This document shows positions 8,627-18,136 of a stretch of 37,678 nt of DNA, in pieces; positions within the stretch are counted from its first letter, which is position 1; every line of letters begins with the position of its first letter. A model generated the notes under the pieces. That model worked only from the letters and a program-made list of their open reading frames with translations. It did no database searches and was not told where the DNA came from. The translations under genes were made by a program, and so were the position numbers. The stretch covers positions 1 through 37,678 of the forward strand of contig JAAYVH010000261.1 of assembly GCA_012517255.1 (NCBI GenBank), given 5' to 3'. The stretch comes from Chthonomonadales bacterium (GTDB lineage Bacteria > Armatimonadota > Chthonomonadetes > Chthonomonadales > CAJBBX01).

Positions 8627-11278
8627 CTACGTTCCGTCCCGTTCGAGTTGCTCGCGCAACCAAGCGGCGCGATTGGACGTGATGGCGTCCACGCCGGCGG
8701 CGAGCATCCGTCTGGCGGTCCGAACGTCATCAATGGTCCATACGCCGATCCGGAGGCCAGCCGCATGAACGGCCTCGACGCTCGTGCGATCAATGGGACC
8801 TGCGAAGTGCACGCCGAGGGCGCTGGCTCCGAGGACGCGCGCTTGCTCGATGAGCTGAGGCACAGTGGGTTGCCAACCATTGTCGTCGGTTCGACGAAAC
8901 CCCGACAGCAAGTGCATCGGGACATCGGGCATGAGGGAGCGCACGGCCTTGAGAGCATCGGCGTTGAAGCTGATGACGTTCACCCGATCCGGGGTCAGCC
9001 CCGCGCTCTCAATGGCCGCAGCCAGCGGCCCGGCTGCTTCCGGTCCGCATTTCACTTCGATCCACACGGCGCTCTCTCCGGGCATCGCCGTTAGCACGTC
9101 GGCGAGCGTCGGCAACGGCTCTCCCTTCCACTGCGCGCCCTTCCAGCTCCCGGCATCGAGCTTCCTCAGGTCGGCAAGACTGGTCCTGGCGATGACGTGC
9201 GACACTCCGGCGGTGCGTCTGGTGTCGGCGTCATGACACACGACCAGGTGGCCATCGGCCGTCAGATGCGTATCCAGCTCGAATGTGCGGACGCCGCGCT
9301 CCCATGCGAGCCTGAACGCTGCCATCGTGTTCTCGGGAGCGTCATGGGACTCGCCGCGGTGCGCAACATATGCCACGTGCCGTCGGCCGTCGGCCGTCGG
9401 CTTTGGCTCCGGCGTGATGGTCAGGCTGAACTTACCGGACGCGATGGGCTCGACGATCTTCAGTCCGATGCGCGTCGCCGTCCGCCGTGCGGTCAGATCC
9501 TCGTCCACCGTCGAGGCCGTGATCTCCAGCGTCGCGCCTTCGGGCGTCTCCAGGGAGACTCGAGCCGATTCGCCACCGTCCGTCACCACCAGGGAGCGCT
9601 CGTCCAGCTTCTTCCAGGTGCCGAACGTCAGCAAAGCCATCTCGTAGGCGCCCGGCTGGGAGAACGCGAACGTGTCCGTGACGGTGAAGCGTCCCGTTCC
9701 GGTGCGATCGTATACGAAGGCTCGCTCAAGACGCTCAAGCTCGGGCACGTCGTAGGCCGCGCGGATGTCGAGGACGAGCCGGTCCCTCTCCGGCGTGAAG
9801 TCCCGTTGAAGCACTTTCGCCTCGGCGTTGCGGCCTGCGCGCTGCAGCTTGCCGGCAATGACGGGTACGGCATGGCCCCATGAGTTGAGCGCCTTGCTGG
9901 CGTAGCGCTGGAGGCTGAACGTGCGGCGCGTATAGACCTCGGCGCCGATGTCGGGCAACACCGCCACATTGCCGACCACGGCCATGAACACGCCGACATC
10001 GTTGTGGTTGTGGTTCTGCGCATTGTGGCCGCCCATCATGGCCACGCTCAGACGGCAGGCCGATCCTGCGGCCGGGCGTCCGATGAGCACCGAATGATCG
10101 GGGAACCACGAGCGCAGGGGATCTGGCTTGGGCCATGGGGTCTCCGGGCGCAGGACGGGAGCCTCGTCCGGGAAGATGGCCATGACCTGATCTGCCAGCG
10201 CGCCGGTGATGCTTCGCGGGGCGTCCAGCGTGCCCTTGCCCGTAAATCGGCGACTCAGGTAGTCCACGAGCCCCGGGTGCGGCGCAGCATTCACGGGGCA
10301 ATCGGCGAACGCCGGACATATGCCCGGCACGATCTCGATCTGGAAGCCGTAGGCCGACGGCATGACCACTTCCTTGCGCTTCATGAGGTCGATGCCGCCG
10401 CCGGTCGCGCGGCGCACGGTCTCGGCCAGGGCCGCATAGTGCCCGAAGCCGTAGTTCCAGTAGCTGACCCCTTCGTCACAGTAGCCGTCCGGCGAAAAGC
10501 CCTGCAGGGCGTAGCGCGAGTAGTGCTCTGCAGCCAGAACGAACCAGGCGCGTTCTCGGGCGTTCTCCAGAGCATCGAGCGCAGCGCCGGTCACCCCAGC
10601 GAGGCATACGGAGTTCCAGTTGTTGGTCACGCGGAGCCATGCCTGGCTCTGCTTCGCCGCGCACATGCGCCGAAAGGGCTCGAACGTGCGGCGATCGAGC
10701 TCGCTGCGAATCAGGGCGCGCGTTTCGGCCGGCAGGCGATCGCCGAGCAGACGATAGGCTGTGGCCAGGTTCCACGAGAGCAGCGACGAAGCGAGATCAA
10801 TGGTAATCAGCTCGCCTGTGAAGGTCTGCAGATTGCCGTCGTGGGCCGGGAGCACCCACGACTTCTCGGCGCAGATCGCGCGGATCAGGGCGTCCAGAGC
10901 GGGAATGAACCTCCCCCGCTGTTCGACACACTCGGCAATGACGAGCGCCGGCAACCTGCCCCGCCGCTCACCGATCACCGCCTCGCAACGGCGCCGGTTG
11001 CCAGTCTTCGAGTAGTCGAGATACAGATCGTCCGTGAGCTCGGGCAACGGAGCGGTCAGATACGGTTCAGCTCGGGTGACTGCTTCCCGCATGTCGGGCC
11101 GGTCGGCGATCTTGCGCCAGGCGGCGGCATCCGGTAGCATCGTCGTGCGCAACATGGCAGCGACGCGGTCGAGATCCGCCTGCGACGGCTCGAACACATC
11201 TGCCGCCTCCGCTTCGGCGACGGCTGCCATGAGCGACGCCGCGACGAGCAACAAGGTGATAACGCCGGATAGGGTCAT
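8627..11278 (-). CDS. Heparinase II/III-like protein fused to C-terminal glycerophosphodiester phosphodiesterase (GDPD) domain
   Basis: N-terminal part with HNHNDVGVFMAVVGNVAVLPDIGAEVYTRRTF; C-terminal VAHRGESHDAPENTMAAFRLAWERGVRTFELDTHLTADGHLVVCHDADTRRT with GDPD H-R, ExD and HD motifs. One uninterrupted 883-aa ORF. Confidence 0.85.
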   Translation of the reverse strand: MTLSGVITLLLVAASLMAAVAEAEAADVFEPSQADLDRVAAMLRTTMLPDAAAWRKIADRPDMREAVTRAEPYLTAPLPELTDDLYLDYSKTGNRRRCEAVIGERRGRLPALVIAECVEQRGRFIPALDALIRAICAEKSWVLPAHDGNLQTFTGELITIDLASSLLSWNLATAYRLLGDRLPAETRALIRSELDRRTFEPFRRMCAAKQSQAWLRVTNNWNSVCLAGVTGAALDALENARERAWFVLAAEHYSRYALQGFSPDGYCDEGVSYWNYGFGHYAALAETVRRATGGGIDLMKRKEVVMPSAYGFQIEIVPGICPAFADCPVNAAPHPGLVDYLSRRFTGKGTLDAPRSITGALADQVMAIFPDEAPVLRPETPWPKPDPLRSWFPDHSVLIGRPAAGSACRLSVAMMGGHNAQNHNHNDVGVFMAVVGNVAVLPDIGAEVYTRRTFSLQRYASKALNSWGHAVPVIAGKLQRAGRNAEAKVLQRDFTPERDRLVLDIRAAYDVPELERLERAFVYDRTGTGRFTVTDTFAFSQPGAYEMALLTFGTWKKLDERSLVVTDGGESARVSLETPEGATLEITASTVDEDLTARRTATRIGLKIVEPIASGKFSLTITPEPKPTADGRRHVAYVAHRGESHDAPENTMAAFRLAWERGVRTFELDTHLTADGHLVVCHDADTRRTAGVSHVIARTSLADLRKLDAGSWKGAQWKGEPLPTLADVLTAMPGESAVWIEVKCGPEAAGPLAAAIESAGLTPDRVNVISFNADALKAVRSLMPDVPMHLLSGFRRTDDNGWQPTVPQLIEQARVLGASALGVHFAGPIDRTSVEAVHAAGLRIGVWTIDDVRTARRMLAAGVDAITSNRAAWLREQLERDGT
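9381..9401. repeat. Perfect tandem heptanucleotide (CGTCGGC)x3 in the inter-domain linker of the lyase-GDPD fusion
   Basis: cgtcggc cgtcggc cgtcggc read directly. Confidence 0.9.
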
Positions 11279-11591
11279 GGTGGTGGCCTCCTCTGTGTGT
11301 ATTGGCCGCGACTGCGCGGAAATCCTGCTCTACGGTCTGGCCACCTAATGCGGGACATCTGCCAGCCGCAGGGCTGCGAGCTCGCACGGCGTATCCCGAT
11401 GTGAAGAACCGCGTCGCCGCGCGTTCATCCCGCGCATGGCACAGCCGGAACTTCTGCCCCGGGCTGAGCGCGCGCCTCTTCATAAAGCGTCAAACAGACC
11501 ATGACGACGCGTCTGTCAAACGGGCTGTATTCGGCGTATCCGATAGCGTACTATGGATTGATACTCCACCGACAAAGGAGCGCTAGCGACC

Positions 11592-12890
11592 ATGAGCCAG
11601 GAGCCGACCGGTTCGACCATTGCCATTTTCCTGGATGTTGAGAACCTGTACATTCACGCACTCCAGCAGGGCCTCGATTTCAAGGTTGGACCCATTGTCG
11701 AGGCTGCCCGCAAGGAAGGGAGAATCATCTTCGCGCGAGCATACGGCGACTTCAGTCGGCCCTATCTCGCGGGAATCAAGGACGATCTCCAGAACAGCGT
11801 ATTTGAGATGAGCCTGTTGCCCACAAACACCAAAGGGAAGAACACCGCAGACGTCCAGCTCGCTCTTGATGCCCTTGAGATGTGTCTGCAGCCGGCGGCG
11901 CCCACGACGGTGGTTATCGGTTCCGGCGACCGAGATTTCGTTCCCCTCGTGCAGAAGATCAAGCGGTACGGGACGTTCATCATCGGCGTCGGTCTGAAGG
12001 GCAGCATCAGCGCCACCCTGGAACGCATCTGTGACACCTACTGGTACTATGAGGACCTGCAGTGCGCCCGGCTCGCAGAGATCGAGACGCAACCCGAAGC
12101 CGCCGAGGCGCTCGATCCCGTTGAAAGGGCGATTCGCACGTTGCTCCGGGCGCTGGCGACCGTTGCCTGCGAAGGGCTGCAGACCACAGGCGGCAACGTG
12201 AAGCAGGCGATGCAGCAGTTGGATCCGGGGTTCAAGGTGCGCGAGCTCGGCTTCTCGAAGTTCACCCAGTTTCTCGAGGAGGCTGAGCGCCGCGGCTACG
12301 TGTCCGTGAGCTCACAGGGCATGGAAGTGCTCATCACGCCAAGCACCGACGCTTCGGTGTCCGATGAGCCGGAGGATCAGGAGCTCGCCCCTGACGCAAC
12401 CGTCGAGCAACTGAGGAACTCGTATCGCGCGGTGCTCGAAGGCAAGCGCGTGACGCTCTTGCCGTGGAACGATCGCAAGCGGCTTGTCCACGCACTGTGG
12501 AAGGACCTCTCCGAAGCGCCCGAGGGCATGACCATCGCCGAGATGTCGGACCGCCTGTCGCTTCATGCCGCGGAGTTCGGCCTCTATGTGTCGAAGCAGG
12601 CCATCTACAAGATCACGTATACGCTGAACCTCAGTCGGTGCTTCCGGCGCGAAGACGTGGCCGCCTTTGTGCCGGACATATGGGAGGAGCGGGTGTTCCC
12701 CTCGTGCGATGCCGATGAGGCCCTCGACCGCATGAACGTAACCTACCTGCGCGGTATCCGCATAGATGCTCCCGGTCTGCCGCTAAGGCCGATGGCGGTG
12801 GCGCAGTTCCTGTTTGGCGATCCGACCGATACGCAGTTGGAGCTGGCGAGGCAATACATCCGGTTGGCAGAGCAATGGCGCGATTTCTAG
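11592..12890 (+). CDS. NYN domain (LabA/DUF88-like) protein with OST-HTH/LOTUS-like domain and extra C-terminal region
   Basis: IAIFLDVENLYIHAL, NTADVQLALDALEM, VVIGSGDRDFVPLVQKIKRYGTFIIGVGLK (NYN); GNVKQAMQQLDPGFKVRELGFSKFTQFLEEAERRGYVSVSSQGMEVLI (OST-HTH). SD aaaggag upstream. Confidence 0.87.
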   Translation: MSQEPTGSTIAIFLDVENLYIHALQQGLDFKVGPIVEAARKEGRIIFARAYGDFSRPYLAGIKDDLQNSVFEMSLLPTNTKGKNTADVQLALDALEMCLQPAAPTTVVIGSGDRDFVPLVQKIKRYGTFIIGVGLKGSISATLERICDTYWYYEDLQCARLAEIETQPEAAEALDPVERAIRTLLRALATVACEGLQTTGGNVKQAMQQLDPGFKVRELGFSKFTQFLEEAERRGYVSVSSQGMEVLITPSTDASVSDEPEDQELAPDATVEQLRNSYRAVLEGKRVTLLPWNDRKRLVHALWKDLSEAPEGMTIAEMSDRLSLHAAEFGLYVSKQAIYKITYTLNLSRCFRREDVAAFVPDIWEERVFPSCDADEALDRMNVTYLRGIRIDAPGLPLRPMAVAQFLFGDPTDTQLELARQYIRLAEQWRDF

Positions 12891-14449
12891 GGATCGCGGC
12901 AGCCATCCTCGGCACTATCTCGCTGGGGTTGGCGTTGGCGAGACCTACCGAGCGGCAGCCTGGGGCGATTCCGCGCGGTCAATGGGGAGCATGGCAGTCG
13001 CGCAACATGGTCGCATCGGGTTCGGGCTTGCCGGATCGCGTTGACCCCGCCTCCGGACTGAACCTGCGATGGAGCGTCCCGCTCGGCGGCCAGACCCATG
13101 GAACGCCCGTCGTCGTCGGTGATCGCGTACTGATTGGCACCAACAACGAGCGTCCCCGCGATTCGCAGCTTCGGGGCGATTGCGGCGTGCTCCTCTGCCT
13201 CGATCTGCGCAATGGTGCGCTGCTATGGCAACTGGTTGTTCCCAAGGTCGGCGGCAGCCCCTACAACGATTGGCCCGGAACCGGTCTGTGCTCGGCGCCG
13301 ACGGTTGAGGGCGACCGCGTGTATGTGCTCTCCAACCGCAACGAACTGCTATGCCTGGATATGCAGGGAATGGGGAACGGCAACGATGGTCCGTTCCGTG
13401 ACGAGGGTCGCTACATGGTCGGCGAGGGCAAGGAGCCCATCCAGCCGGGCGCCCGCCATGCCGACATCCTGTGGCGGCTCGATCTGGTCGAGCAGTGCGG
13501 CATTCATCGGCACGATGCCGCGCATGGCTCGCCCGTAGTCGTGGGCGATGTGCTCTACATCAATACGTCGAACGGCGTGGACGACAACCACATGATCACG
13601 CCGGCGCTGGAAGCGCCCAATCTGGTTGCCGTACACAAGAGGACGGGCAGACTCCTGGCGCGCGACGGCTTGAGAATCGGCGAGCGCAACATCCACGCGG
13701 CATGGTCGTCTCCGGCCTACGGAACGGTCGGATCGCGCCGAATGATCTTCTTCGGCGGTCCCGACGGCGTCTGCTACGCGTTTGAGGCGCTCGCAGAGAC
13801 GGCAAGCTCTGAGGCGCCTCTGCAGACCCTGCGCGAAGTGTGGCGATATGACGGCGATCCCGATGCGCCCAAGCAGGATATCTTCCGATGGCAGGACAAT
13901 CGCAAGGAAGGCCCGAGCACGATCCTGGCCATGCCGGTGGTGGCCGGCGGGCGCGTCTACACGCTTGTGGGCGGTGACCTGTGGCACGGCAAGCCGCAGT
14001 CGTGGCTCCACAGCATCAACCCATCCGGCGACGGCGACATCACGCGCACGGGGGCGGTCTGGACCTACGCGTTCGACGGCTACGCAACCGCCACGCCTGC
14101 CGCCAAGGACGGTCTTGCCTACGTCGTCTCCTCGAAAGGGGTCGTCCATTGCGTGGACACAGCCGACGGCAAGGCGATCTGGCAGCACGACACGCGGCAG
14201 GAGACATGGGCGTCGCCGATCCTGGCGGACGGCAAGCTCTATGTGACCACGCGCAACGGCGGTCTCGTCATCCTCGCAGCAGGCCGGACGAAGCGGGAGC
14301 TCTGCTCGGTCAGGCTCGACGGCGCCCTCAGCGCGTCTCCGGCCGCGTCGGGCGACACGCTCGTCGTGGCAACCATGCGCACGCTGTATGCGTTTGGGCG
14401 CGTCACGCGCTCCGGCTCAGGCGAAACCAAGCAGAGCGTTGCCCCGTAG
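12875..14449 (+). CDS. PQQ-binding-like beta-propeller protein, secreted or anchored
   Basis: Signal-like N-terminus MARFLGIAAAILGTISLGLALA; repeats such as GTPVVVGDRVLIGT, SAPTVEGDRVYVLSNRNELLCLD, SPVVVGDVLYINTSNG, ATPAAKDGLAYVVSSKGVVHCVDTADGKAIWQ. Overlaps the NYN gene by 16 bp. Confidence 0.85.
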   Translation: MARFLGIAAAILGTISLGLALARPTERQPGAIPRGQWGAWQSRNMVASGSGLPDRVDPASGLNLRWSVPLGGQTHGTPVVVGDRVLIGTNNERPRDSQLRGDCGVLLCLDLRNGALLWQLVVPKVGGSPYNDWPGTGLCSAPTVEGDRVYVLSNRNELLCLDMQGMGNGNDGPFRDEGRYMVGEGKEPIQPGARHADILWRLDLVEQCGIHRHDAAHGSPVVVGDVLYINTSNGVDDNHMITPALEAPNLVAVHKRTGRLLARDGLRIGERNIHAAWSSPAYGTVGSRRMIFFGGPDGVCYAFEALAETASSEAPLQTLREVWRYDGDPDAPKQDIFRWQDNRKEGPSTILAMPVVAGGRVYTLVGGDLWHGKPQSWLHSINPSGDGDITRTGAVWTYAFDGYATATPAAKDGLAYVVSSKGVVHCVDTADGKAIWQHDTRQETWASPILADGKLYVTTRNGGLVILAAGRTKRELCSVRLDGALSASPAASGDTLVVATMRTLYAFGRVTRSGSGETKQSVAP

Positions 14450-14492
14450 TCCTCATCGGGCCGATATGGCCCACCGTAAGGAGGTGTCTCTC

Positions 14493-15500
14493 ATGATGCG
14501 TCGTATCGCGCCCGCGCTGGCGCTGCTCATGGCGATGGCGGCTGGCGCTCAGACCGCCAAGGCGCCCAAGATCGAGAAGGCCGACTTCAAGGATCCGGGC
14601 AAGGTCGCCTATCGCTTTGCGAAGGGGCAGACGGAGTCCTACCTGACCGAGACGGTCACAGACACCAAGACCGCCGTTCAGGTCATGGGTCAGGAGATGA
14701 ACATCAACGCCAAAGGCACAACGCGCCAGTACATGACCATCAAGGTACTCGATGACGCTGTGCCCACCAAGGCCGAGGTCTCCACCGAGCACATGCAGAT
14801 GAAGCAGTCGGTGGACGGCGGCATGTTCGCCATGGAGATCACCGTTGATGACAAGAAGATCAAGGCCACCATGGGCGATCAGGTGCTGGTGGACAGCGAG
14901 GGCGGCGTCTCGAACCCCATGATCGAGCAGTTCACGACGGGGCTGGAGGTTCTCGGCAAGAAGGCCATCGTCCTGATCGAGCCGGACGGACGCATCGGCT
15001 CGAAGATCGAGGGCGATCCCGAAGCCGCGAAGTATCTGCGCAATCTGCCCGACCAGACCGTGTTCGCGATCGTCTGGAAGCAGCTTGAGGGACTCAAGCC
15101 GGGTGATACGTGGGACATCGAGTCGGAGCTGCGCACGATGCAGCAGCTCGAGCTCGCCAAGCCCATCAAGCTCAAGACCACCTACAAGGTCGTCGGCGGC
15201 GCGAGCGTGGACGGCGTGGAGTGCATCGAGATCGAGTCCCGCTCCGTGGTCAAGGCGACGGACGTCGAGGCCATCACCAAGCAGGCCGGGCAGGAGATGA
15301 AGATGAAGCTCGCGTCCATGGCCTGGGAGATGACCGGCAGGGCGTTCTACGATCCCGCGAAGAACCGATCGGTCTACGGCACCACCAAGGGTACCGTTGA
15401 GATCGAGGGCAGCATGGACGTAGATCAGGCTGGCAAGACGGACGTCAAAGTGATCGTTGACCTCAACGGGACGGTGCGCCTCAACGCGCCCTGGAAATAG
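14493..15500 (+). CDS. Secreted protein of unknown function (possibly DUF6263-like)
   Basis: MMRRIAPALALLMAMAAGAQ signal peptide after AAGGAGGTGTC SD; FAKGQTESYLTETVTDTK... beta-rich body. Confidence 0.65.
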   Translation: MMRRIAPALALLMAMAAGAQTAKAPKIEKADFKDPGKVAYRFAKGQTESYLTETVTDTKTAVQVMGQEMNINAKGTTRQYMTIKVLDDAVPTKAEVSTEHMQMKQSVDGGMFAMEITVDDKKIKATMGDQVLVDSEGGVSNPMIEQFTTGLEVLGKKAIVLIEPDGRIGSKIEGDPEAAKYLRNLPDQTVFAIVWKQLEGLKPGDTWDIESELRTMQQLELAKPIKLKTTYKVVGGASVDGVECIEIESRSVVKATDVEAITKQAGQEMKMKLASMAWEMTGRAFYDPAKNRSVYGTTKGTVEIEGSMDVDQAGKTDVKVIVDLNGTVRLNAPWK

Positions 15501-15511
15501 GCTGGTCGTAG

Positions 15512-15533
15512 GCGGGCCGCTCCGGCGGCTCGC
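15512..15533 (+). terminator. Hairpin GCGGGCCGC-TCCG-GCGGCTCGC (9-bp stem, UNCG tetraloop) after the preceding CDS
   Basis: Stem with one G-U pair, C(UCCG)G tetraloop, followed by TTCCC; 12 bp after the stop codon. Confidence 0.5.
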
Positions 15534-15625
15534 TTCCCATAGCAGCCCCGGAATCCAGAAAACGCGCCGACCGTTGGGCGCAGGAATGGCGGCAGACTCC
15601 GCGAATAGGTGGCGTGGAGGTCGCC

Positions 15626-18088
15626 ATGATCACGGTGCGTGGCGCGGACGTTCGCACAACGCGCCTTCCCTACATCCTCGCGTTTGCCGTGATTGCCGCC
15701 GCGTCACTCGCGGCTGCGACGCTGTACTATCGAGCATTCCGCCAGACCCTGCTGGCTGAGGCGCAGGAGAAGCTCCGCCTCGTAGCTGAGCTCAAAGTCG
15801 TCCAGGTTCAGCACTGGCGCCGAGAGCGGCTTGGCGATATCGAAGTGCTGGCCGAAAACCCTGCCTTTGGCGAATACGTGGCCAGGGCGCTGGCGGCGCG
15901 CGCCGCTCCCGGCGCCACGGAAGCCATCGTGAACTGGCTTGGGTGCTATCTGACGCCGTTTGGCTATGATCGCGTCACCATCTTCGATGGGAACGGACGC
16001 GAACGGATCGTCGTGCCGGCAAGACCCGAGCCCCCCTGCCCTGTCGTTCATGCGAGCCTCGGCAAGATCCTCCGATCCGACCGACCGGTCTTTCTGGACC
16101 TTCATCCGGCGGGCCAAGCGCATGTTCCGAGGCTCTCGACAGCTATCCGCATCACCGCCGCGGGCCCGTCGAGAAGCCGCCGAAAGGTCATCGCGGCGCT
16201 GGTGATGCGTTCCGACCCCGAGCGCTACCTCTTTCCGCTCATCAAGCGTTGGCCGTCGATGAGCCAGACATCCGAGACACTCCTCGTACGACGGGACGGC
16301 GACAGCGTCCTGTATCTGAACGAGCTGCGCCTGCGCAAAGACACCGCCCTGAGGTTGCGCCTTCCGCTCAGCCAAACCAGTCTGCTGGCGTCACAGGCGA
16401 TCCATGGCGCCGTCGGACCCGTCAAAGGCACCGACTATCGCGGCAAGCCTGTCCTTGGCTATGTGCTGCCAGTTGCCGACAGTCCATGGTTCCTCGTCGC
16501 CCGCGTGGATGAGGCCGAGGCGCTGGCGCCGACGCTCAAGATGCGGGGACTGCTGGCGCTGATCGTGGGCATGGTGCTGGTGCTGGCGGCCCTCGCGCTC
16601 GGCATGGTGTGGAGCCGCCAGCGCAGGTTGGCGCTGAATCAGGAGCTGGCTGCCGTGCGCGCCCTGACGGAAGGCGAGAACCGTTACCGACTCGTCCTTG
16701 AGACCATGGACGAGGGCTACCTTCTGATCGGCCACGATCTCCGGTTCATCTACGTCAACCGAGCCGCGGCCCGGCAGCTCGGCAGAAGCGCTGAGCAGAT
16801 GGCGGGGCAGCTCGTTACAACGTGTTTCCCCGACGTAGAGGAGACCCGGGTGTGGCGAGCCGTCACTGCATGCCTCTCGGATCGCACCCCTCAGACCGCA
16901 GAAGTTCGGACGAGGGACGCTCAGGGCAAGCCGGCAACGCTGGTGATGAAGATTCAGCCCGTTCCCGAGGGCGTCCTCGTCCTTTCCCTCGACGTAAGCA
17001 CCGAGCGCCGACAGGCTGACGAAATCGCAGAGTCCGAGCAGAGGTTCCGCACCCTAACCGAGAACATGGCTGAGGGCGTGGCCCTCCACGAGATGATCTA
17101 CGACGAGTACGGCAACGCCAGGGACTATCGCATTGTGTACGCCAATCCGGCGTTTGCGAGACACACCGGCATCGCGCTCGAAACTGCGGTCGGCAGAACG
17201 GCATCCGAGGTCTATGGAGGTTCGCCGCCGTATCTGGCGGAGTACGCTCGCGTGGCCGAGACGGGCGAGCACTTCGAAACGGAGGTGTACTTCGAGCCCA
17301 TGCGGCGTCACTTCCGCATTTCGTCCGCACGGCCCCGCCCCGGCACGTTTGCGACGTTGTTCGAAGACGTCACCGACCGCGTGAACCGTGAGCGCGAGCT
17401 GGCGGACAGGACGGCCGAGATGGAACGCTTCACCTACGCCGCATCCCATGACCTGCGCAGCCCGCTCGTCACCGTGACGACGTTCCTGGGATACCTCAAG
17501 GAGGATCTGAACAAAGGAGACGCCAAGAATGCCCTCAAGGACATCGAGTTCGCCGAGCAGGCCGCCTCCCGAATGAGCAAGCTGCTTGACGAGCTGCTGC
17601 GTTTGTCGCGCGTGGGGCGTGTCGTGAATCAGGCGACGCCGACGACGTTCCACAGTATCGTGAATGAGGCTCTTGCCGCAACGGCGGGTGCGCTCACAGC
17701 GCGAGGCGTCGCGGTGGAAGTCACAGGGGATGACGTGCATCTCTCCGGCGATGTGTCCCGATTGGTGGAGGTGGTCCAGAATCTCGTCGACAACGCGGTC
17801 AAGTTCATGGGTGATCAGGCTAAGCCGCGAATCGAGATCGGCGCTGAAGGGACCGGGCGCGATACCGTGTTCTACGTGCGGGACAATGGCATGGGGATCG
17901 AGCCGCGCCACCAGTCGCGCGTGTTCGGGATGTTCGACCAGCTTGACCCGCATGCGCCCGGGATAGGGGCGGGACTGGCGCTGGTTAAGCGAATAGTCGA
18001 GTACTATGAAGGCAAGATCACCGTCGAGAGCGCCGGGGCATATACCGGGACGTGCTTCCGCTTCACGCTTCCGGCGGCGATCAGATAG
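15626..18088 (+). CDS. Membrane sensor histidine kinase with extracytoplasmic sensor region, two PAS domains, HisKA and HATPase_c
   Basis: N-terminal TM, second TM LLALIVGMVLVLAALALGMVW, PAS-like segments, AASHDLRSPLVTVTTFLGYL (H box), NLVDNAVKF (N), YVRDNGMGI (G1), GIGAGLALVKRI (G2). SD GGAGG before ATG at 15626. Confidence 0.93.
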   Translation: MITVRGADVRTTRLPYILAFAVIAAASLAAATLYYRAFRQTLLAEAQEKLRLVAELKVVQVQHWRRERLGDIEVLAENPAFGEYVARALAARAAPGATEAIVNWLGCYLTPFGYDRVTIFDGNGRERIVVPARPEPPCPVVHASLGKILRSDRPVFLDLHPAGQAHVPRLSTAIRITAAGPSRSRRKVIAALVMRSDPERYLFPLIKRWPSMSQTSETLLVRRDGDSVLYLNELRLRKDTALRLRLPLSQTSLLASQAIHGAVGPVKGTDYRGKPVLGYVLPVADSPWFLVARVDEAEALAPTLKMRGLLALIVGMVLVLAALALGMVWSRQRRLALNQELAAVRALTEGENRYRLVLETMDEGYLLIGHDLRFIYVNRAAARQLGRSAEQMAGQLVTTCFPDVEETRVWRAVTACLSDRTPQTAEVRTRDAQGKPATLVMKIQPVPEGVLVLSLDVSTERRQADEIAESEQRFRTLTENMAEGVALHEMIYDEYGNARDYRIVYANPAFARHTGIALETAVGRTASEVYGGSPPYLAEYARVAETGEHFETEVYFEPMRRHFRISSARPRPGTFATLFEDVTDRVNRERELADRTAEMERFTYAASHDLRSPLVTVTTFLGYLKEDLNKGDAKNALKDIEFAEQAASRMSKLLDELLRLSRVGRVVNQATPTTFHSIVNEALAATAGALTARGVAVEVTGDDVHLSGDVSRLVEVVQNLVDNAVKFMGDQAKPRIEIGAEGTGRDTVFYVRDNGMGIEPRHQSRVFGMFDQLDPHAPGIGAGLALVKRIVEYYEGKITVESAGAYTGTCFRFTLPAAIR

Positions 18089-18136
18089 CGCAGGCGAGCA
18101 TGATCGAGCGTGATGCCAGACTCAGGGGGTAGGAAC

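Noticed and set aside
11279-11591. Small RNA or riboswitch in the divergent intergenic region
   Set aside because: Only short weak repeats (GTCAAAC..) and no convincing structured element could be traced by eye.
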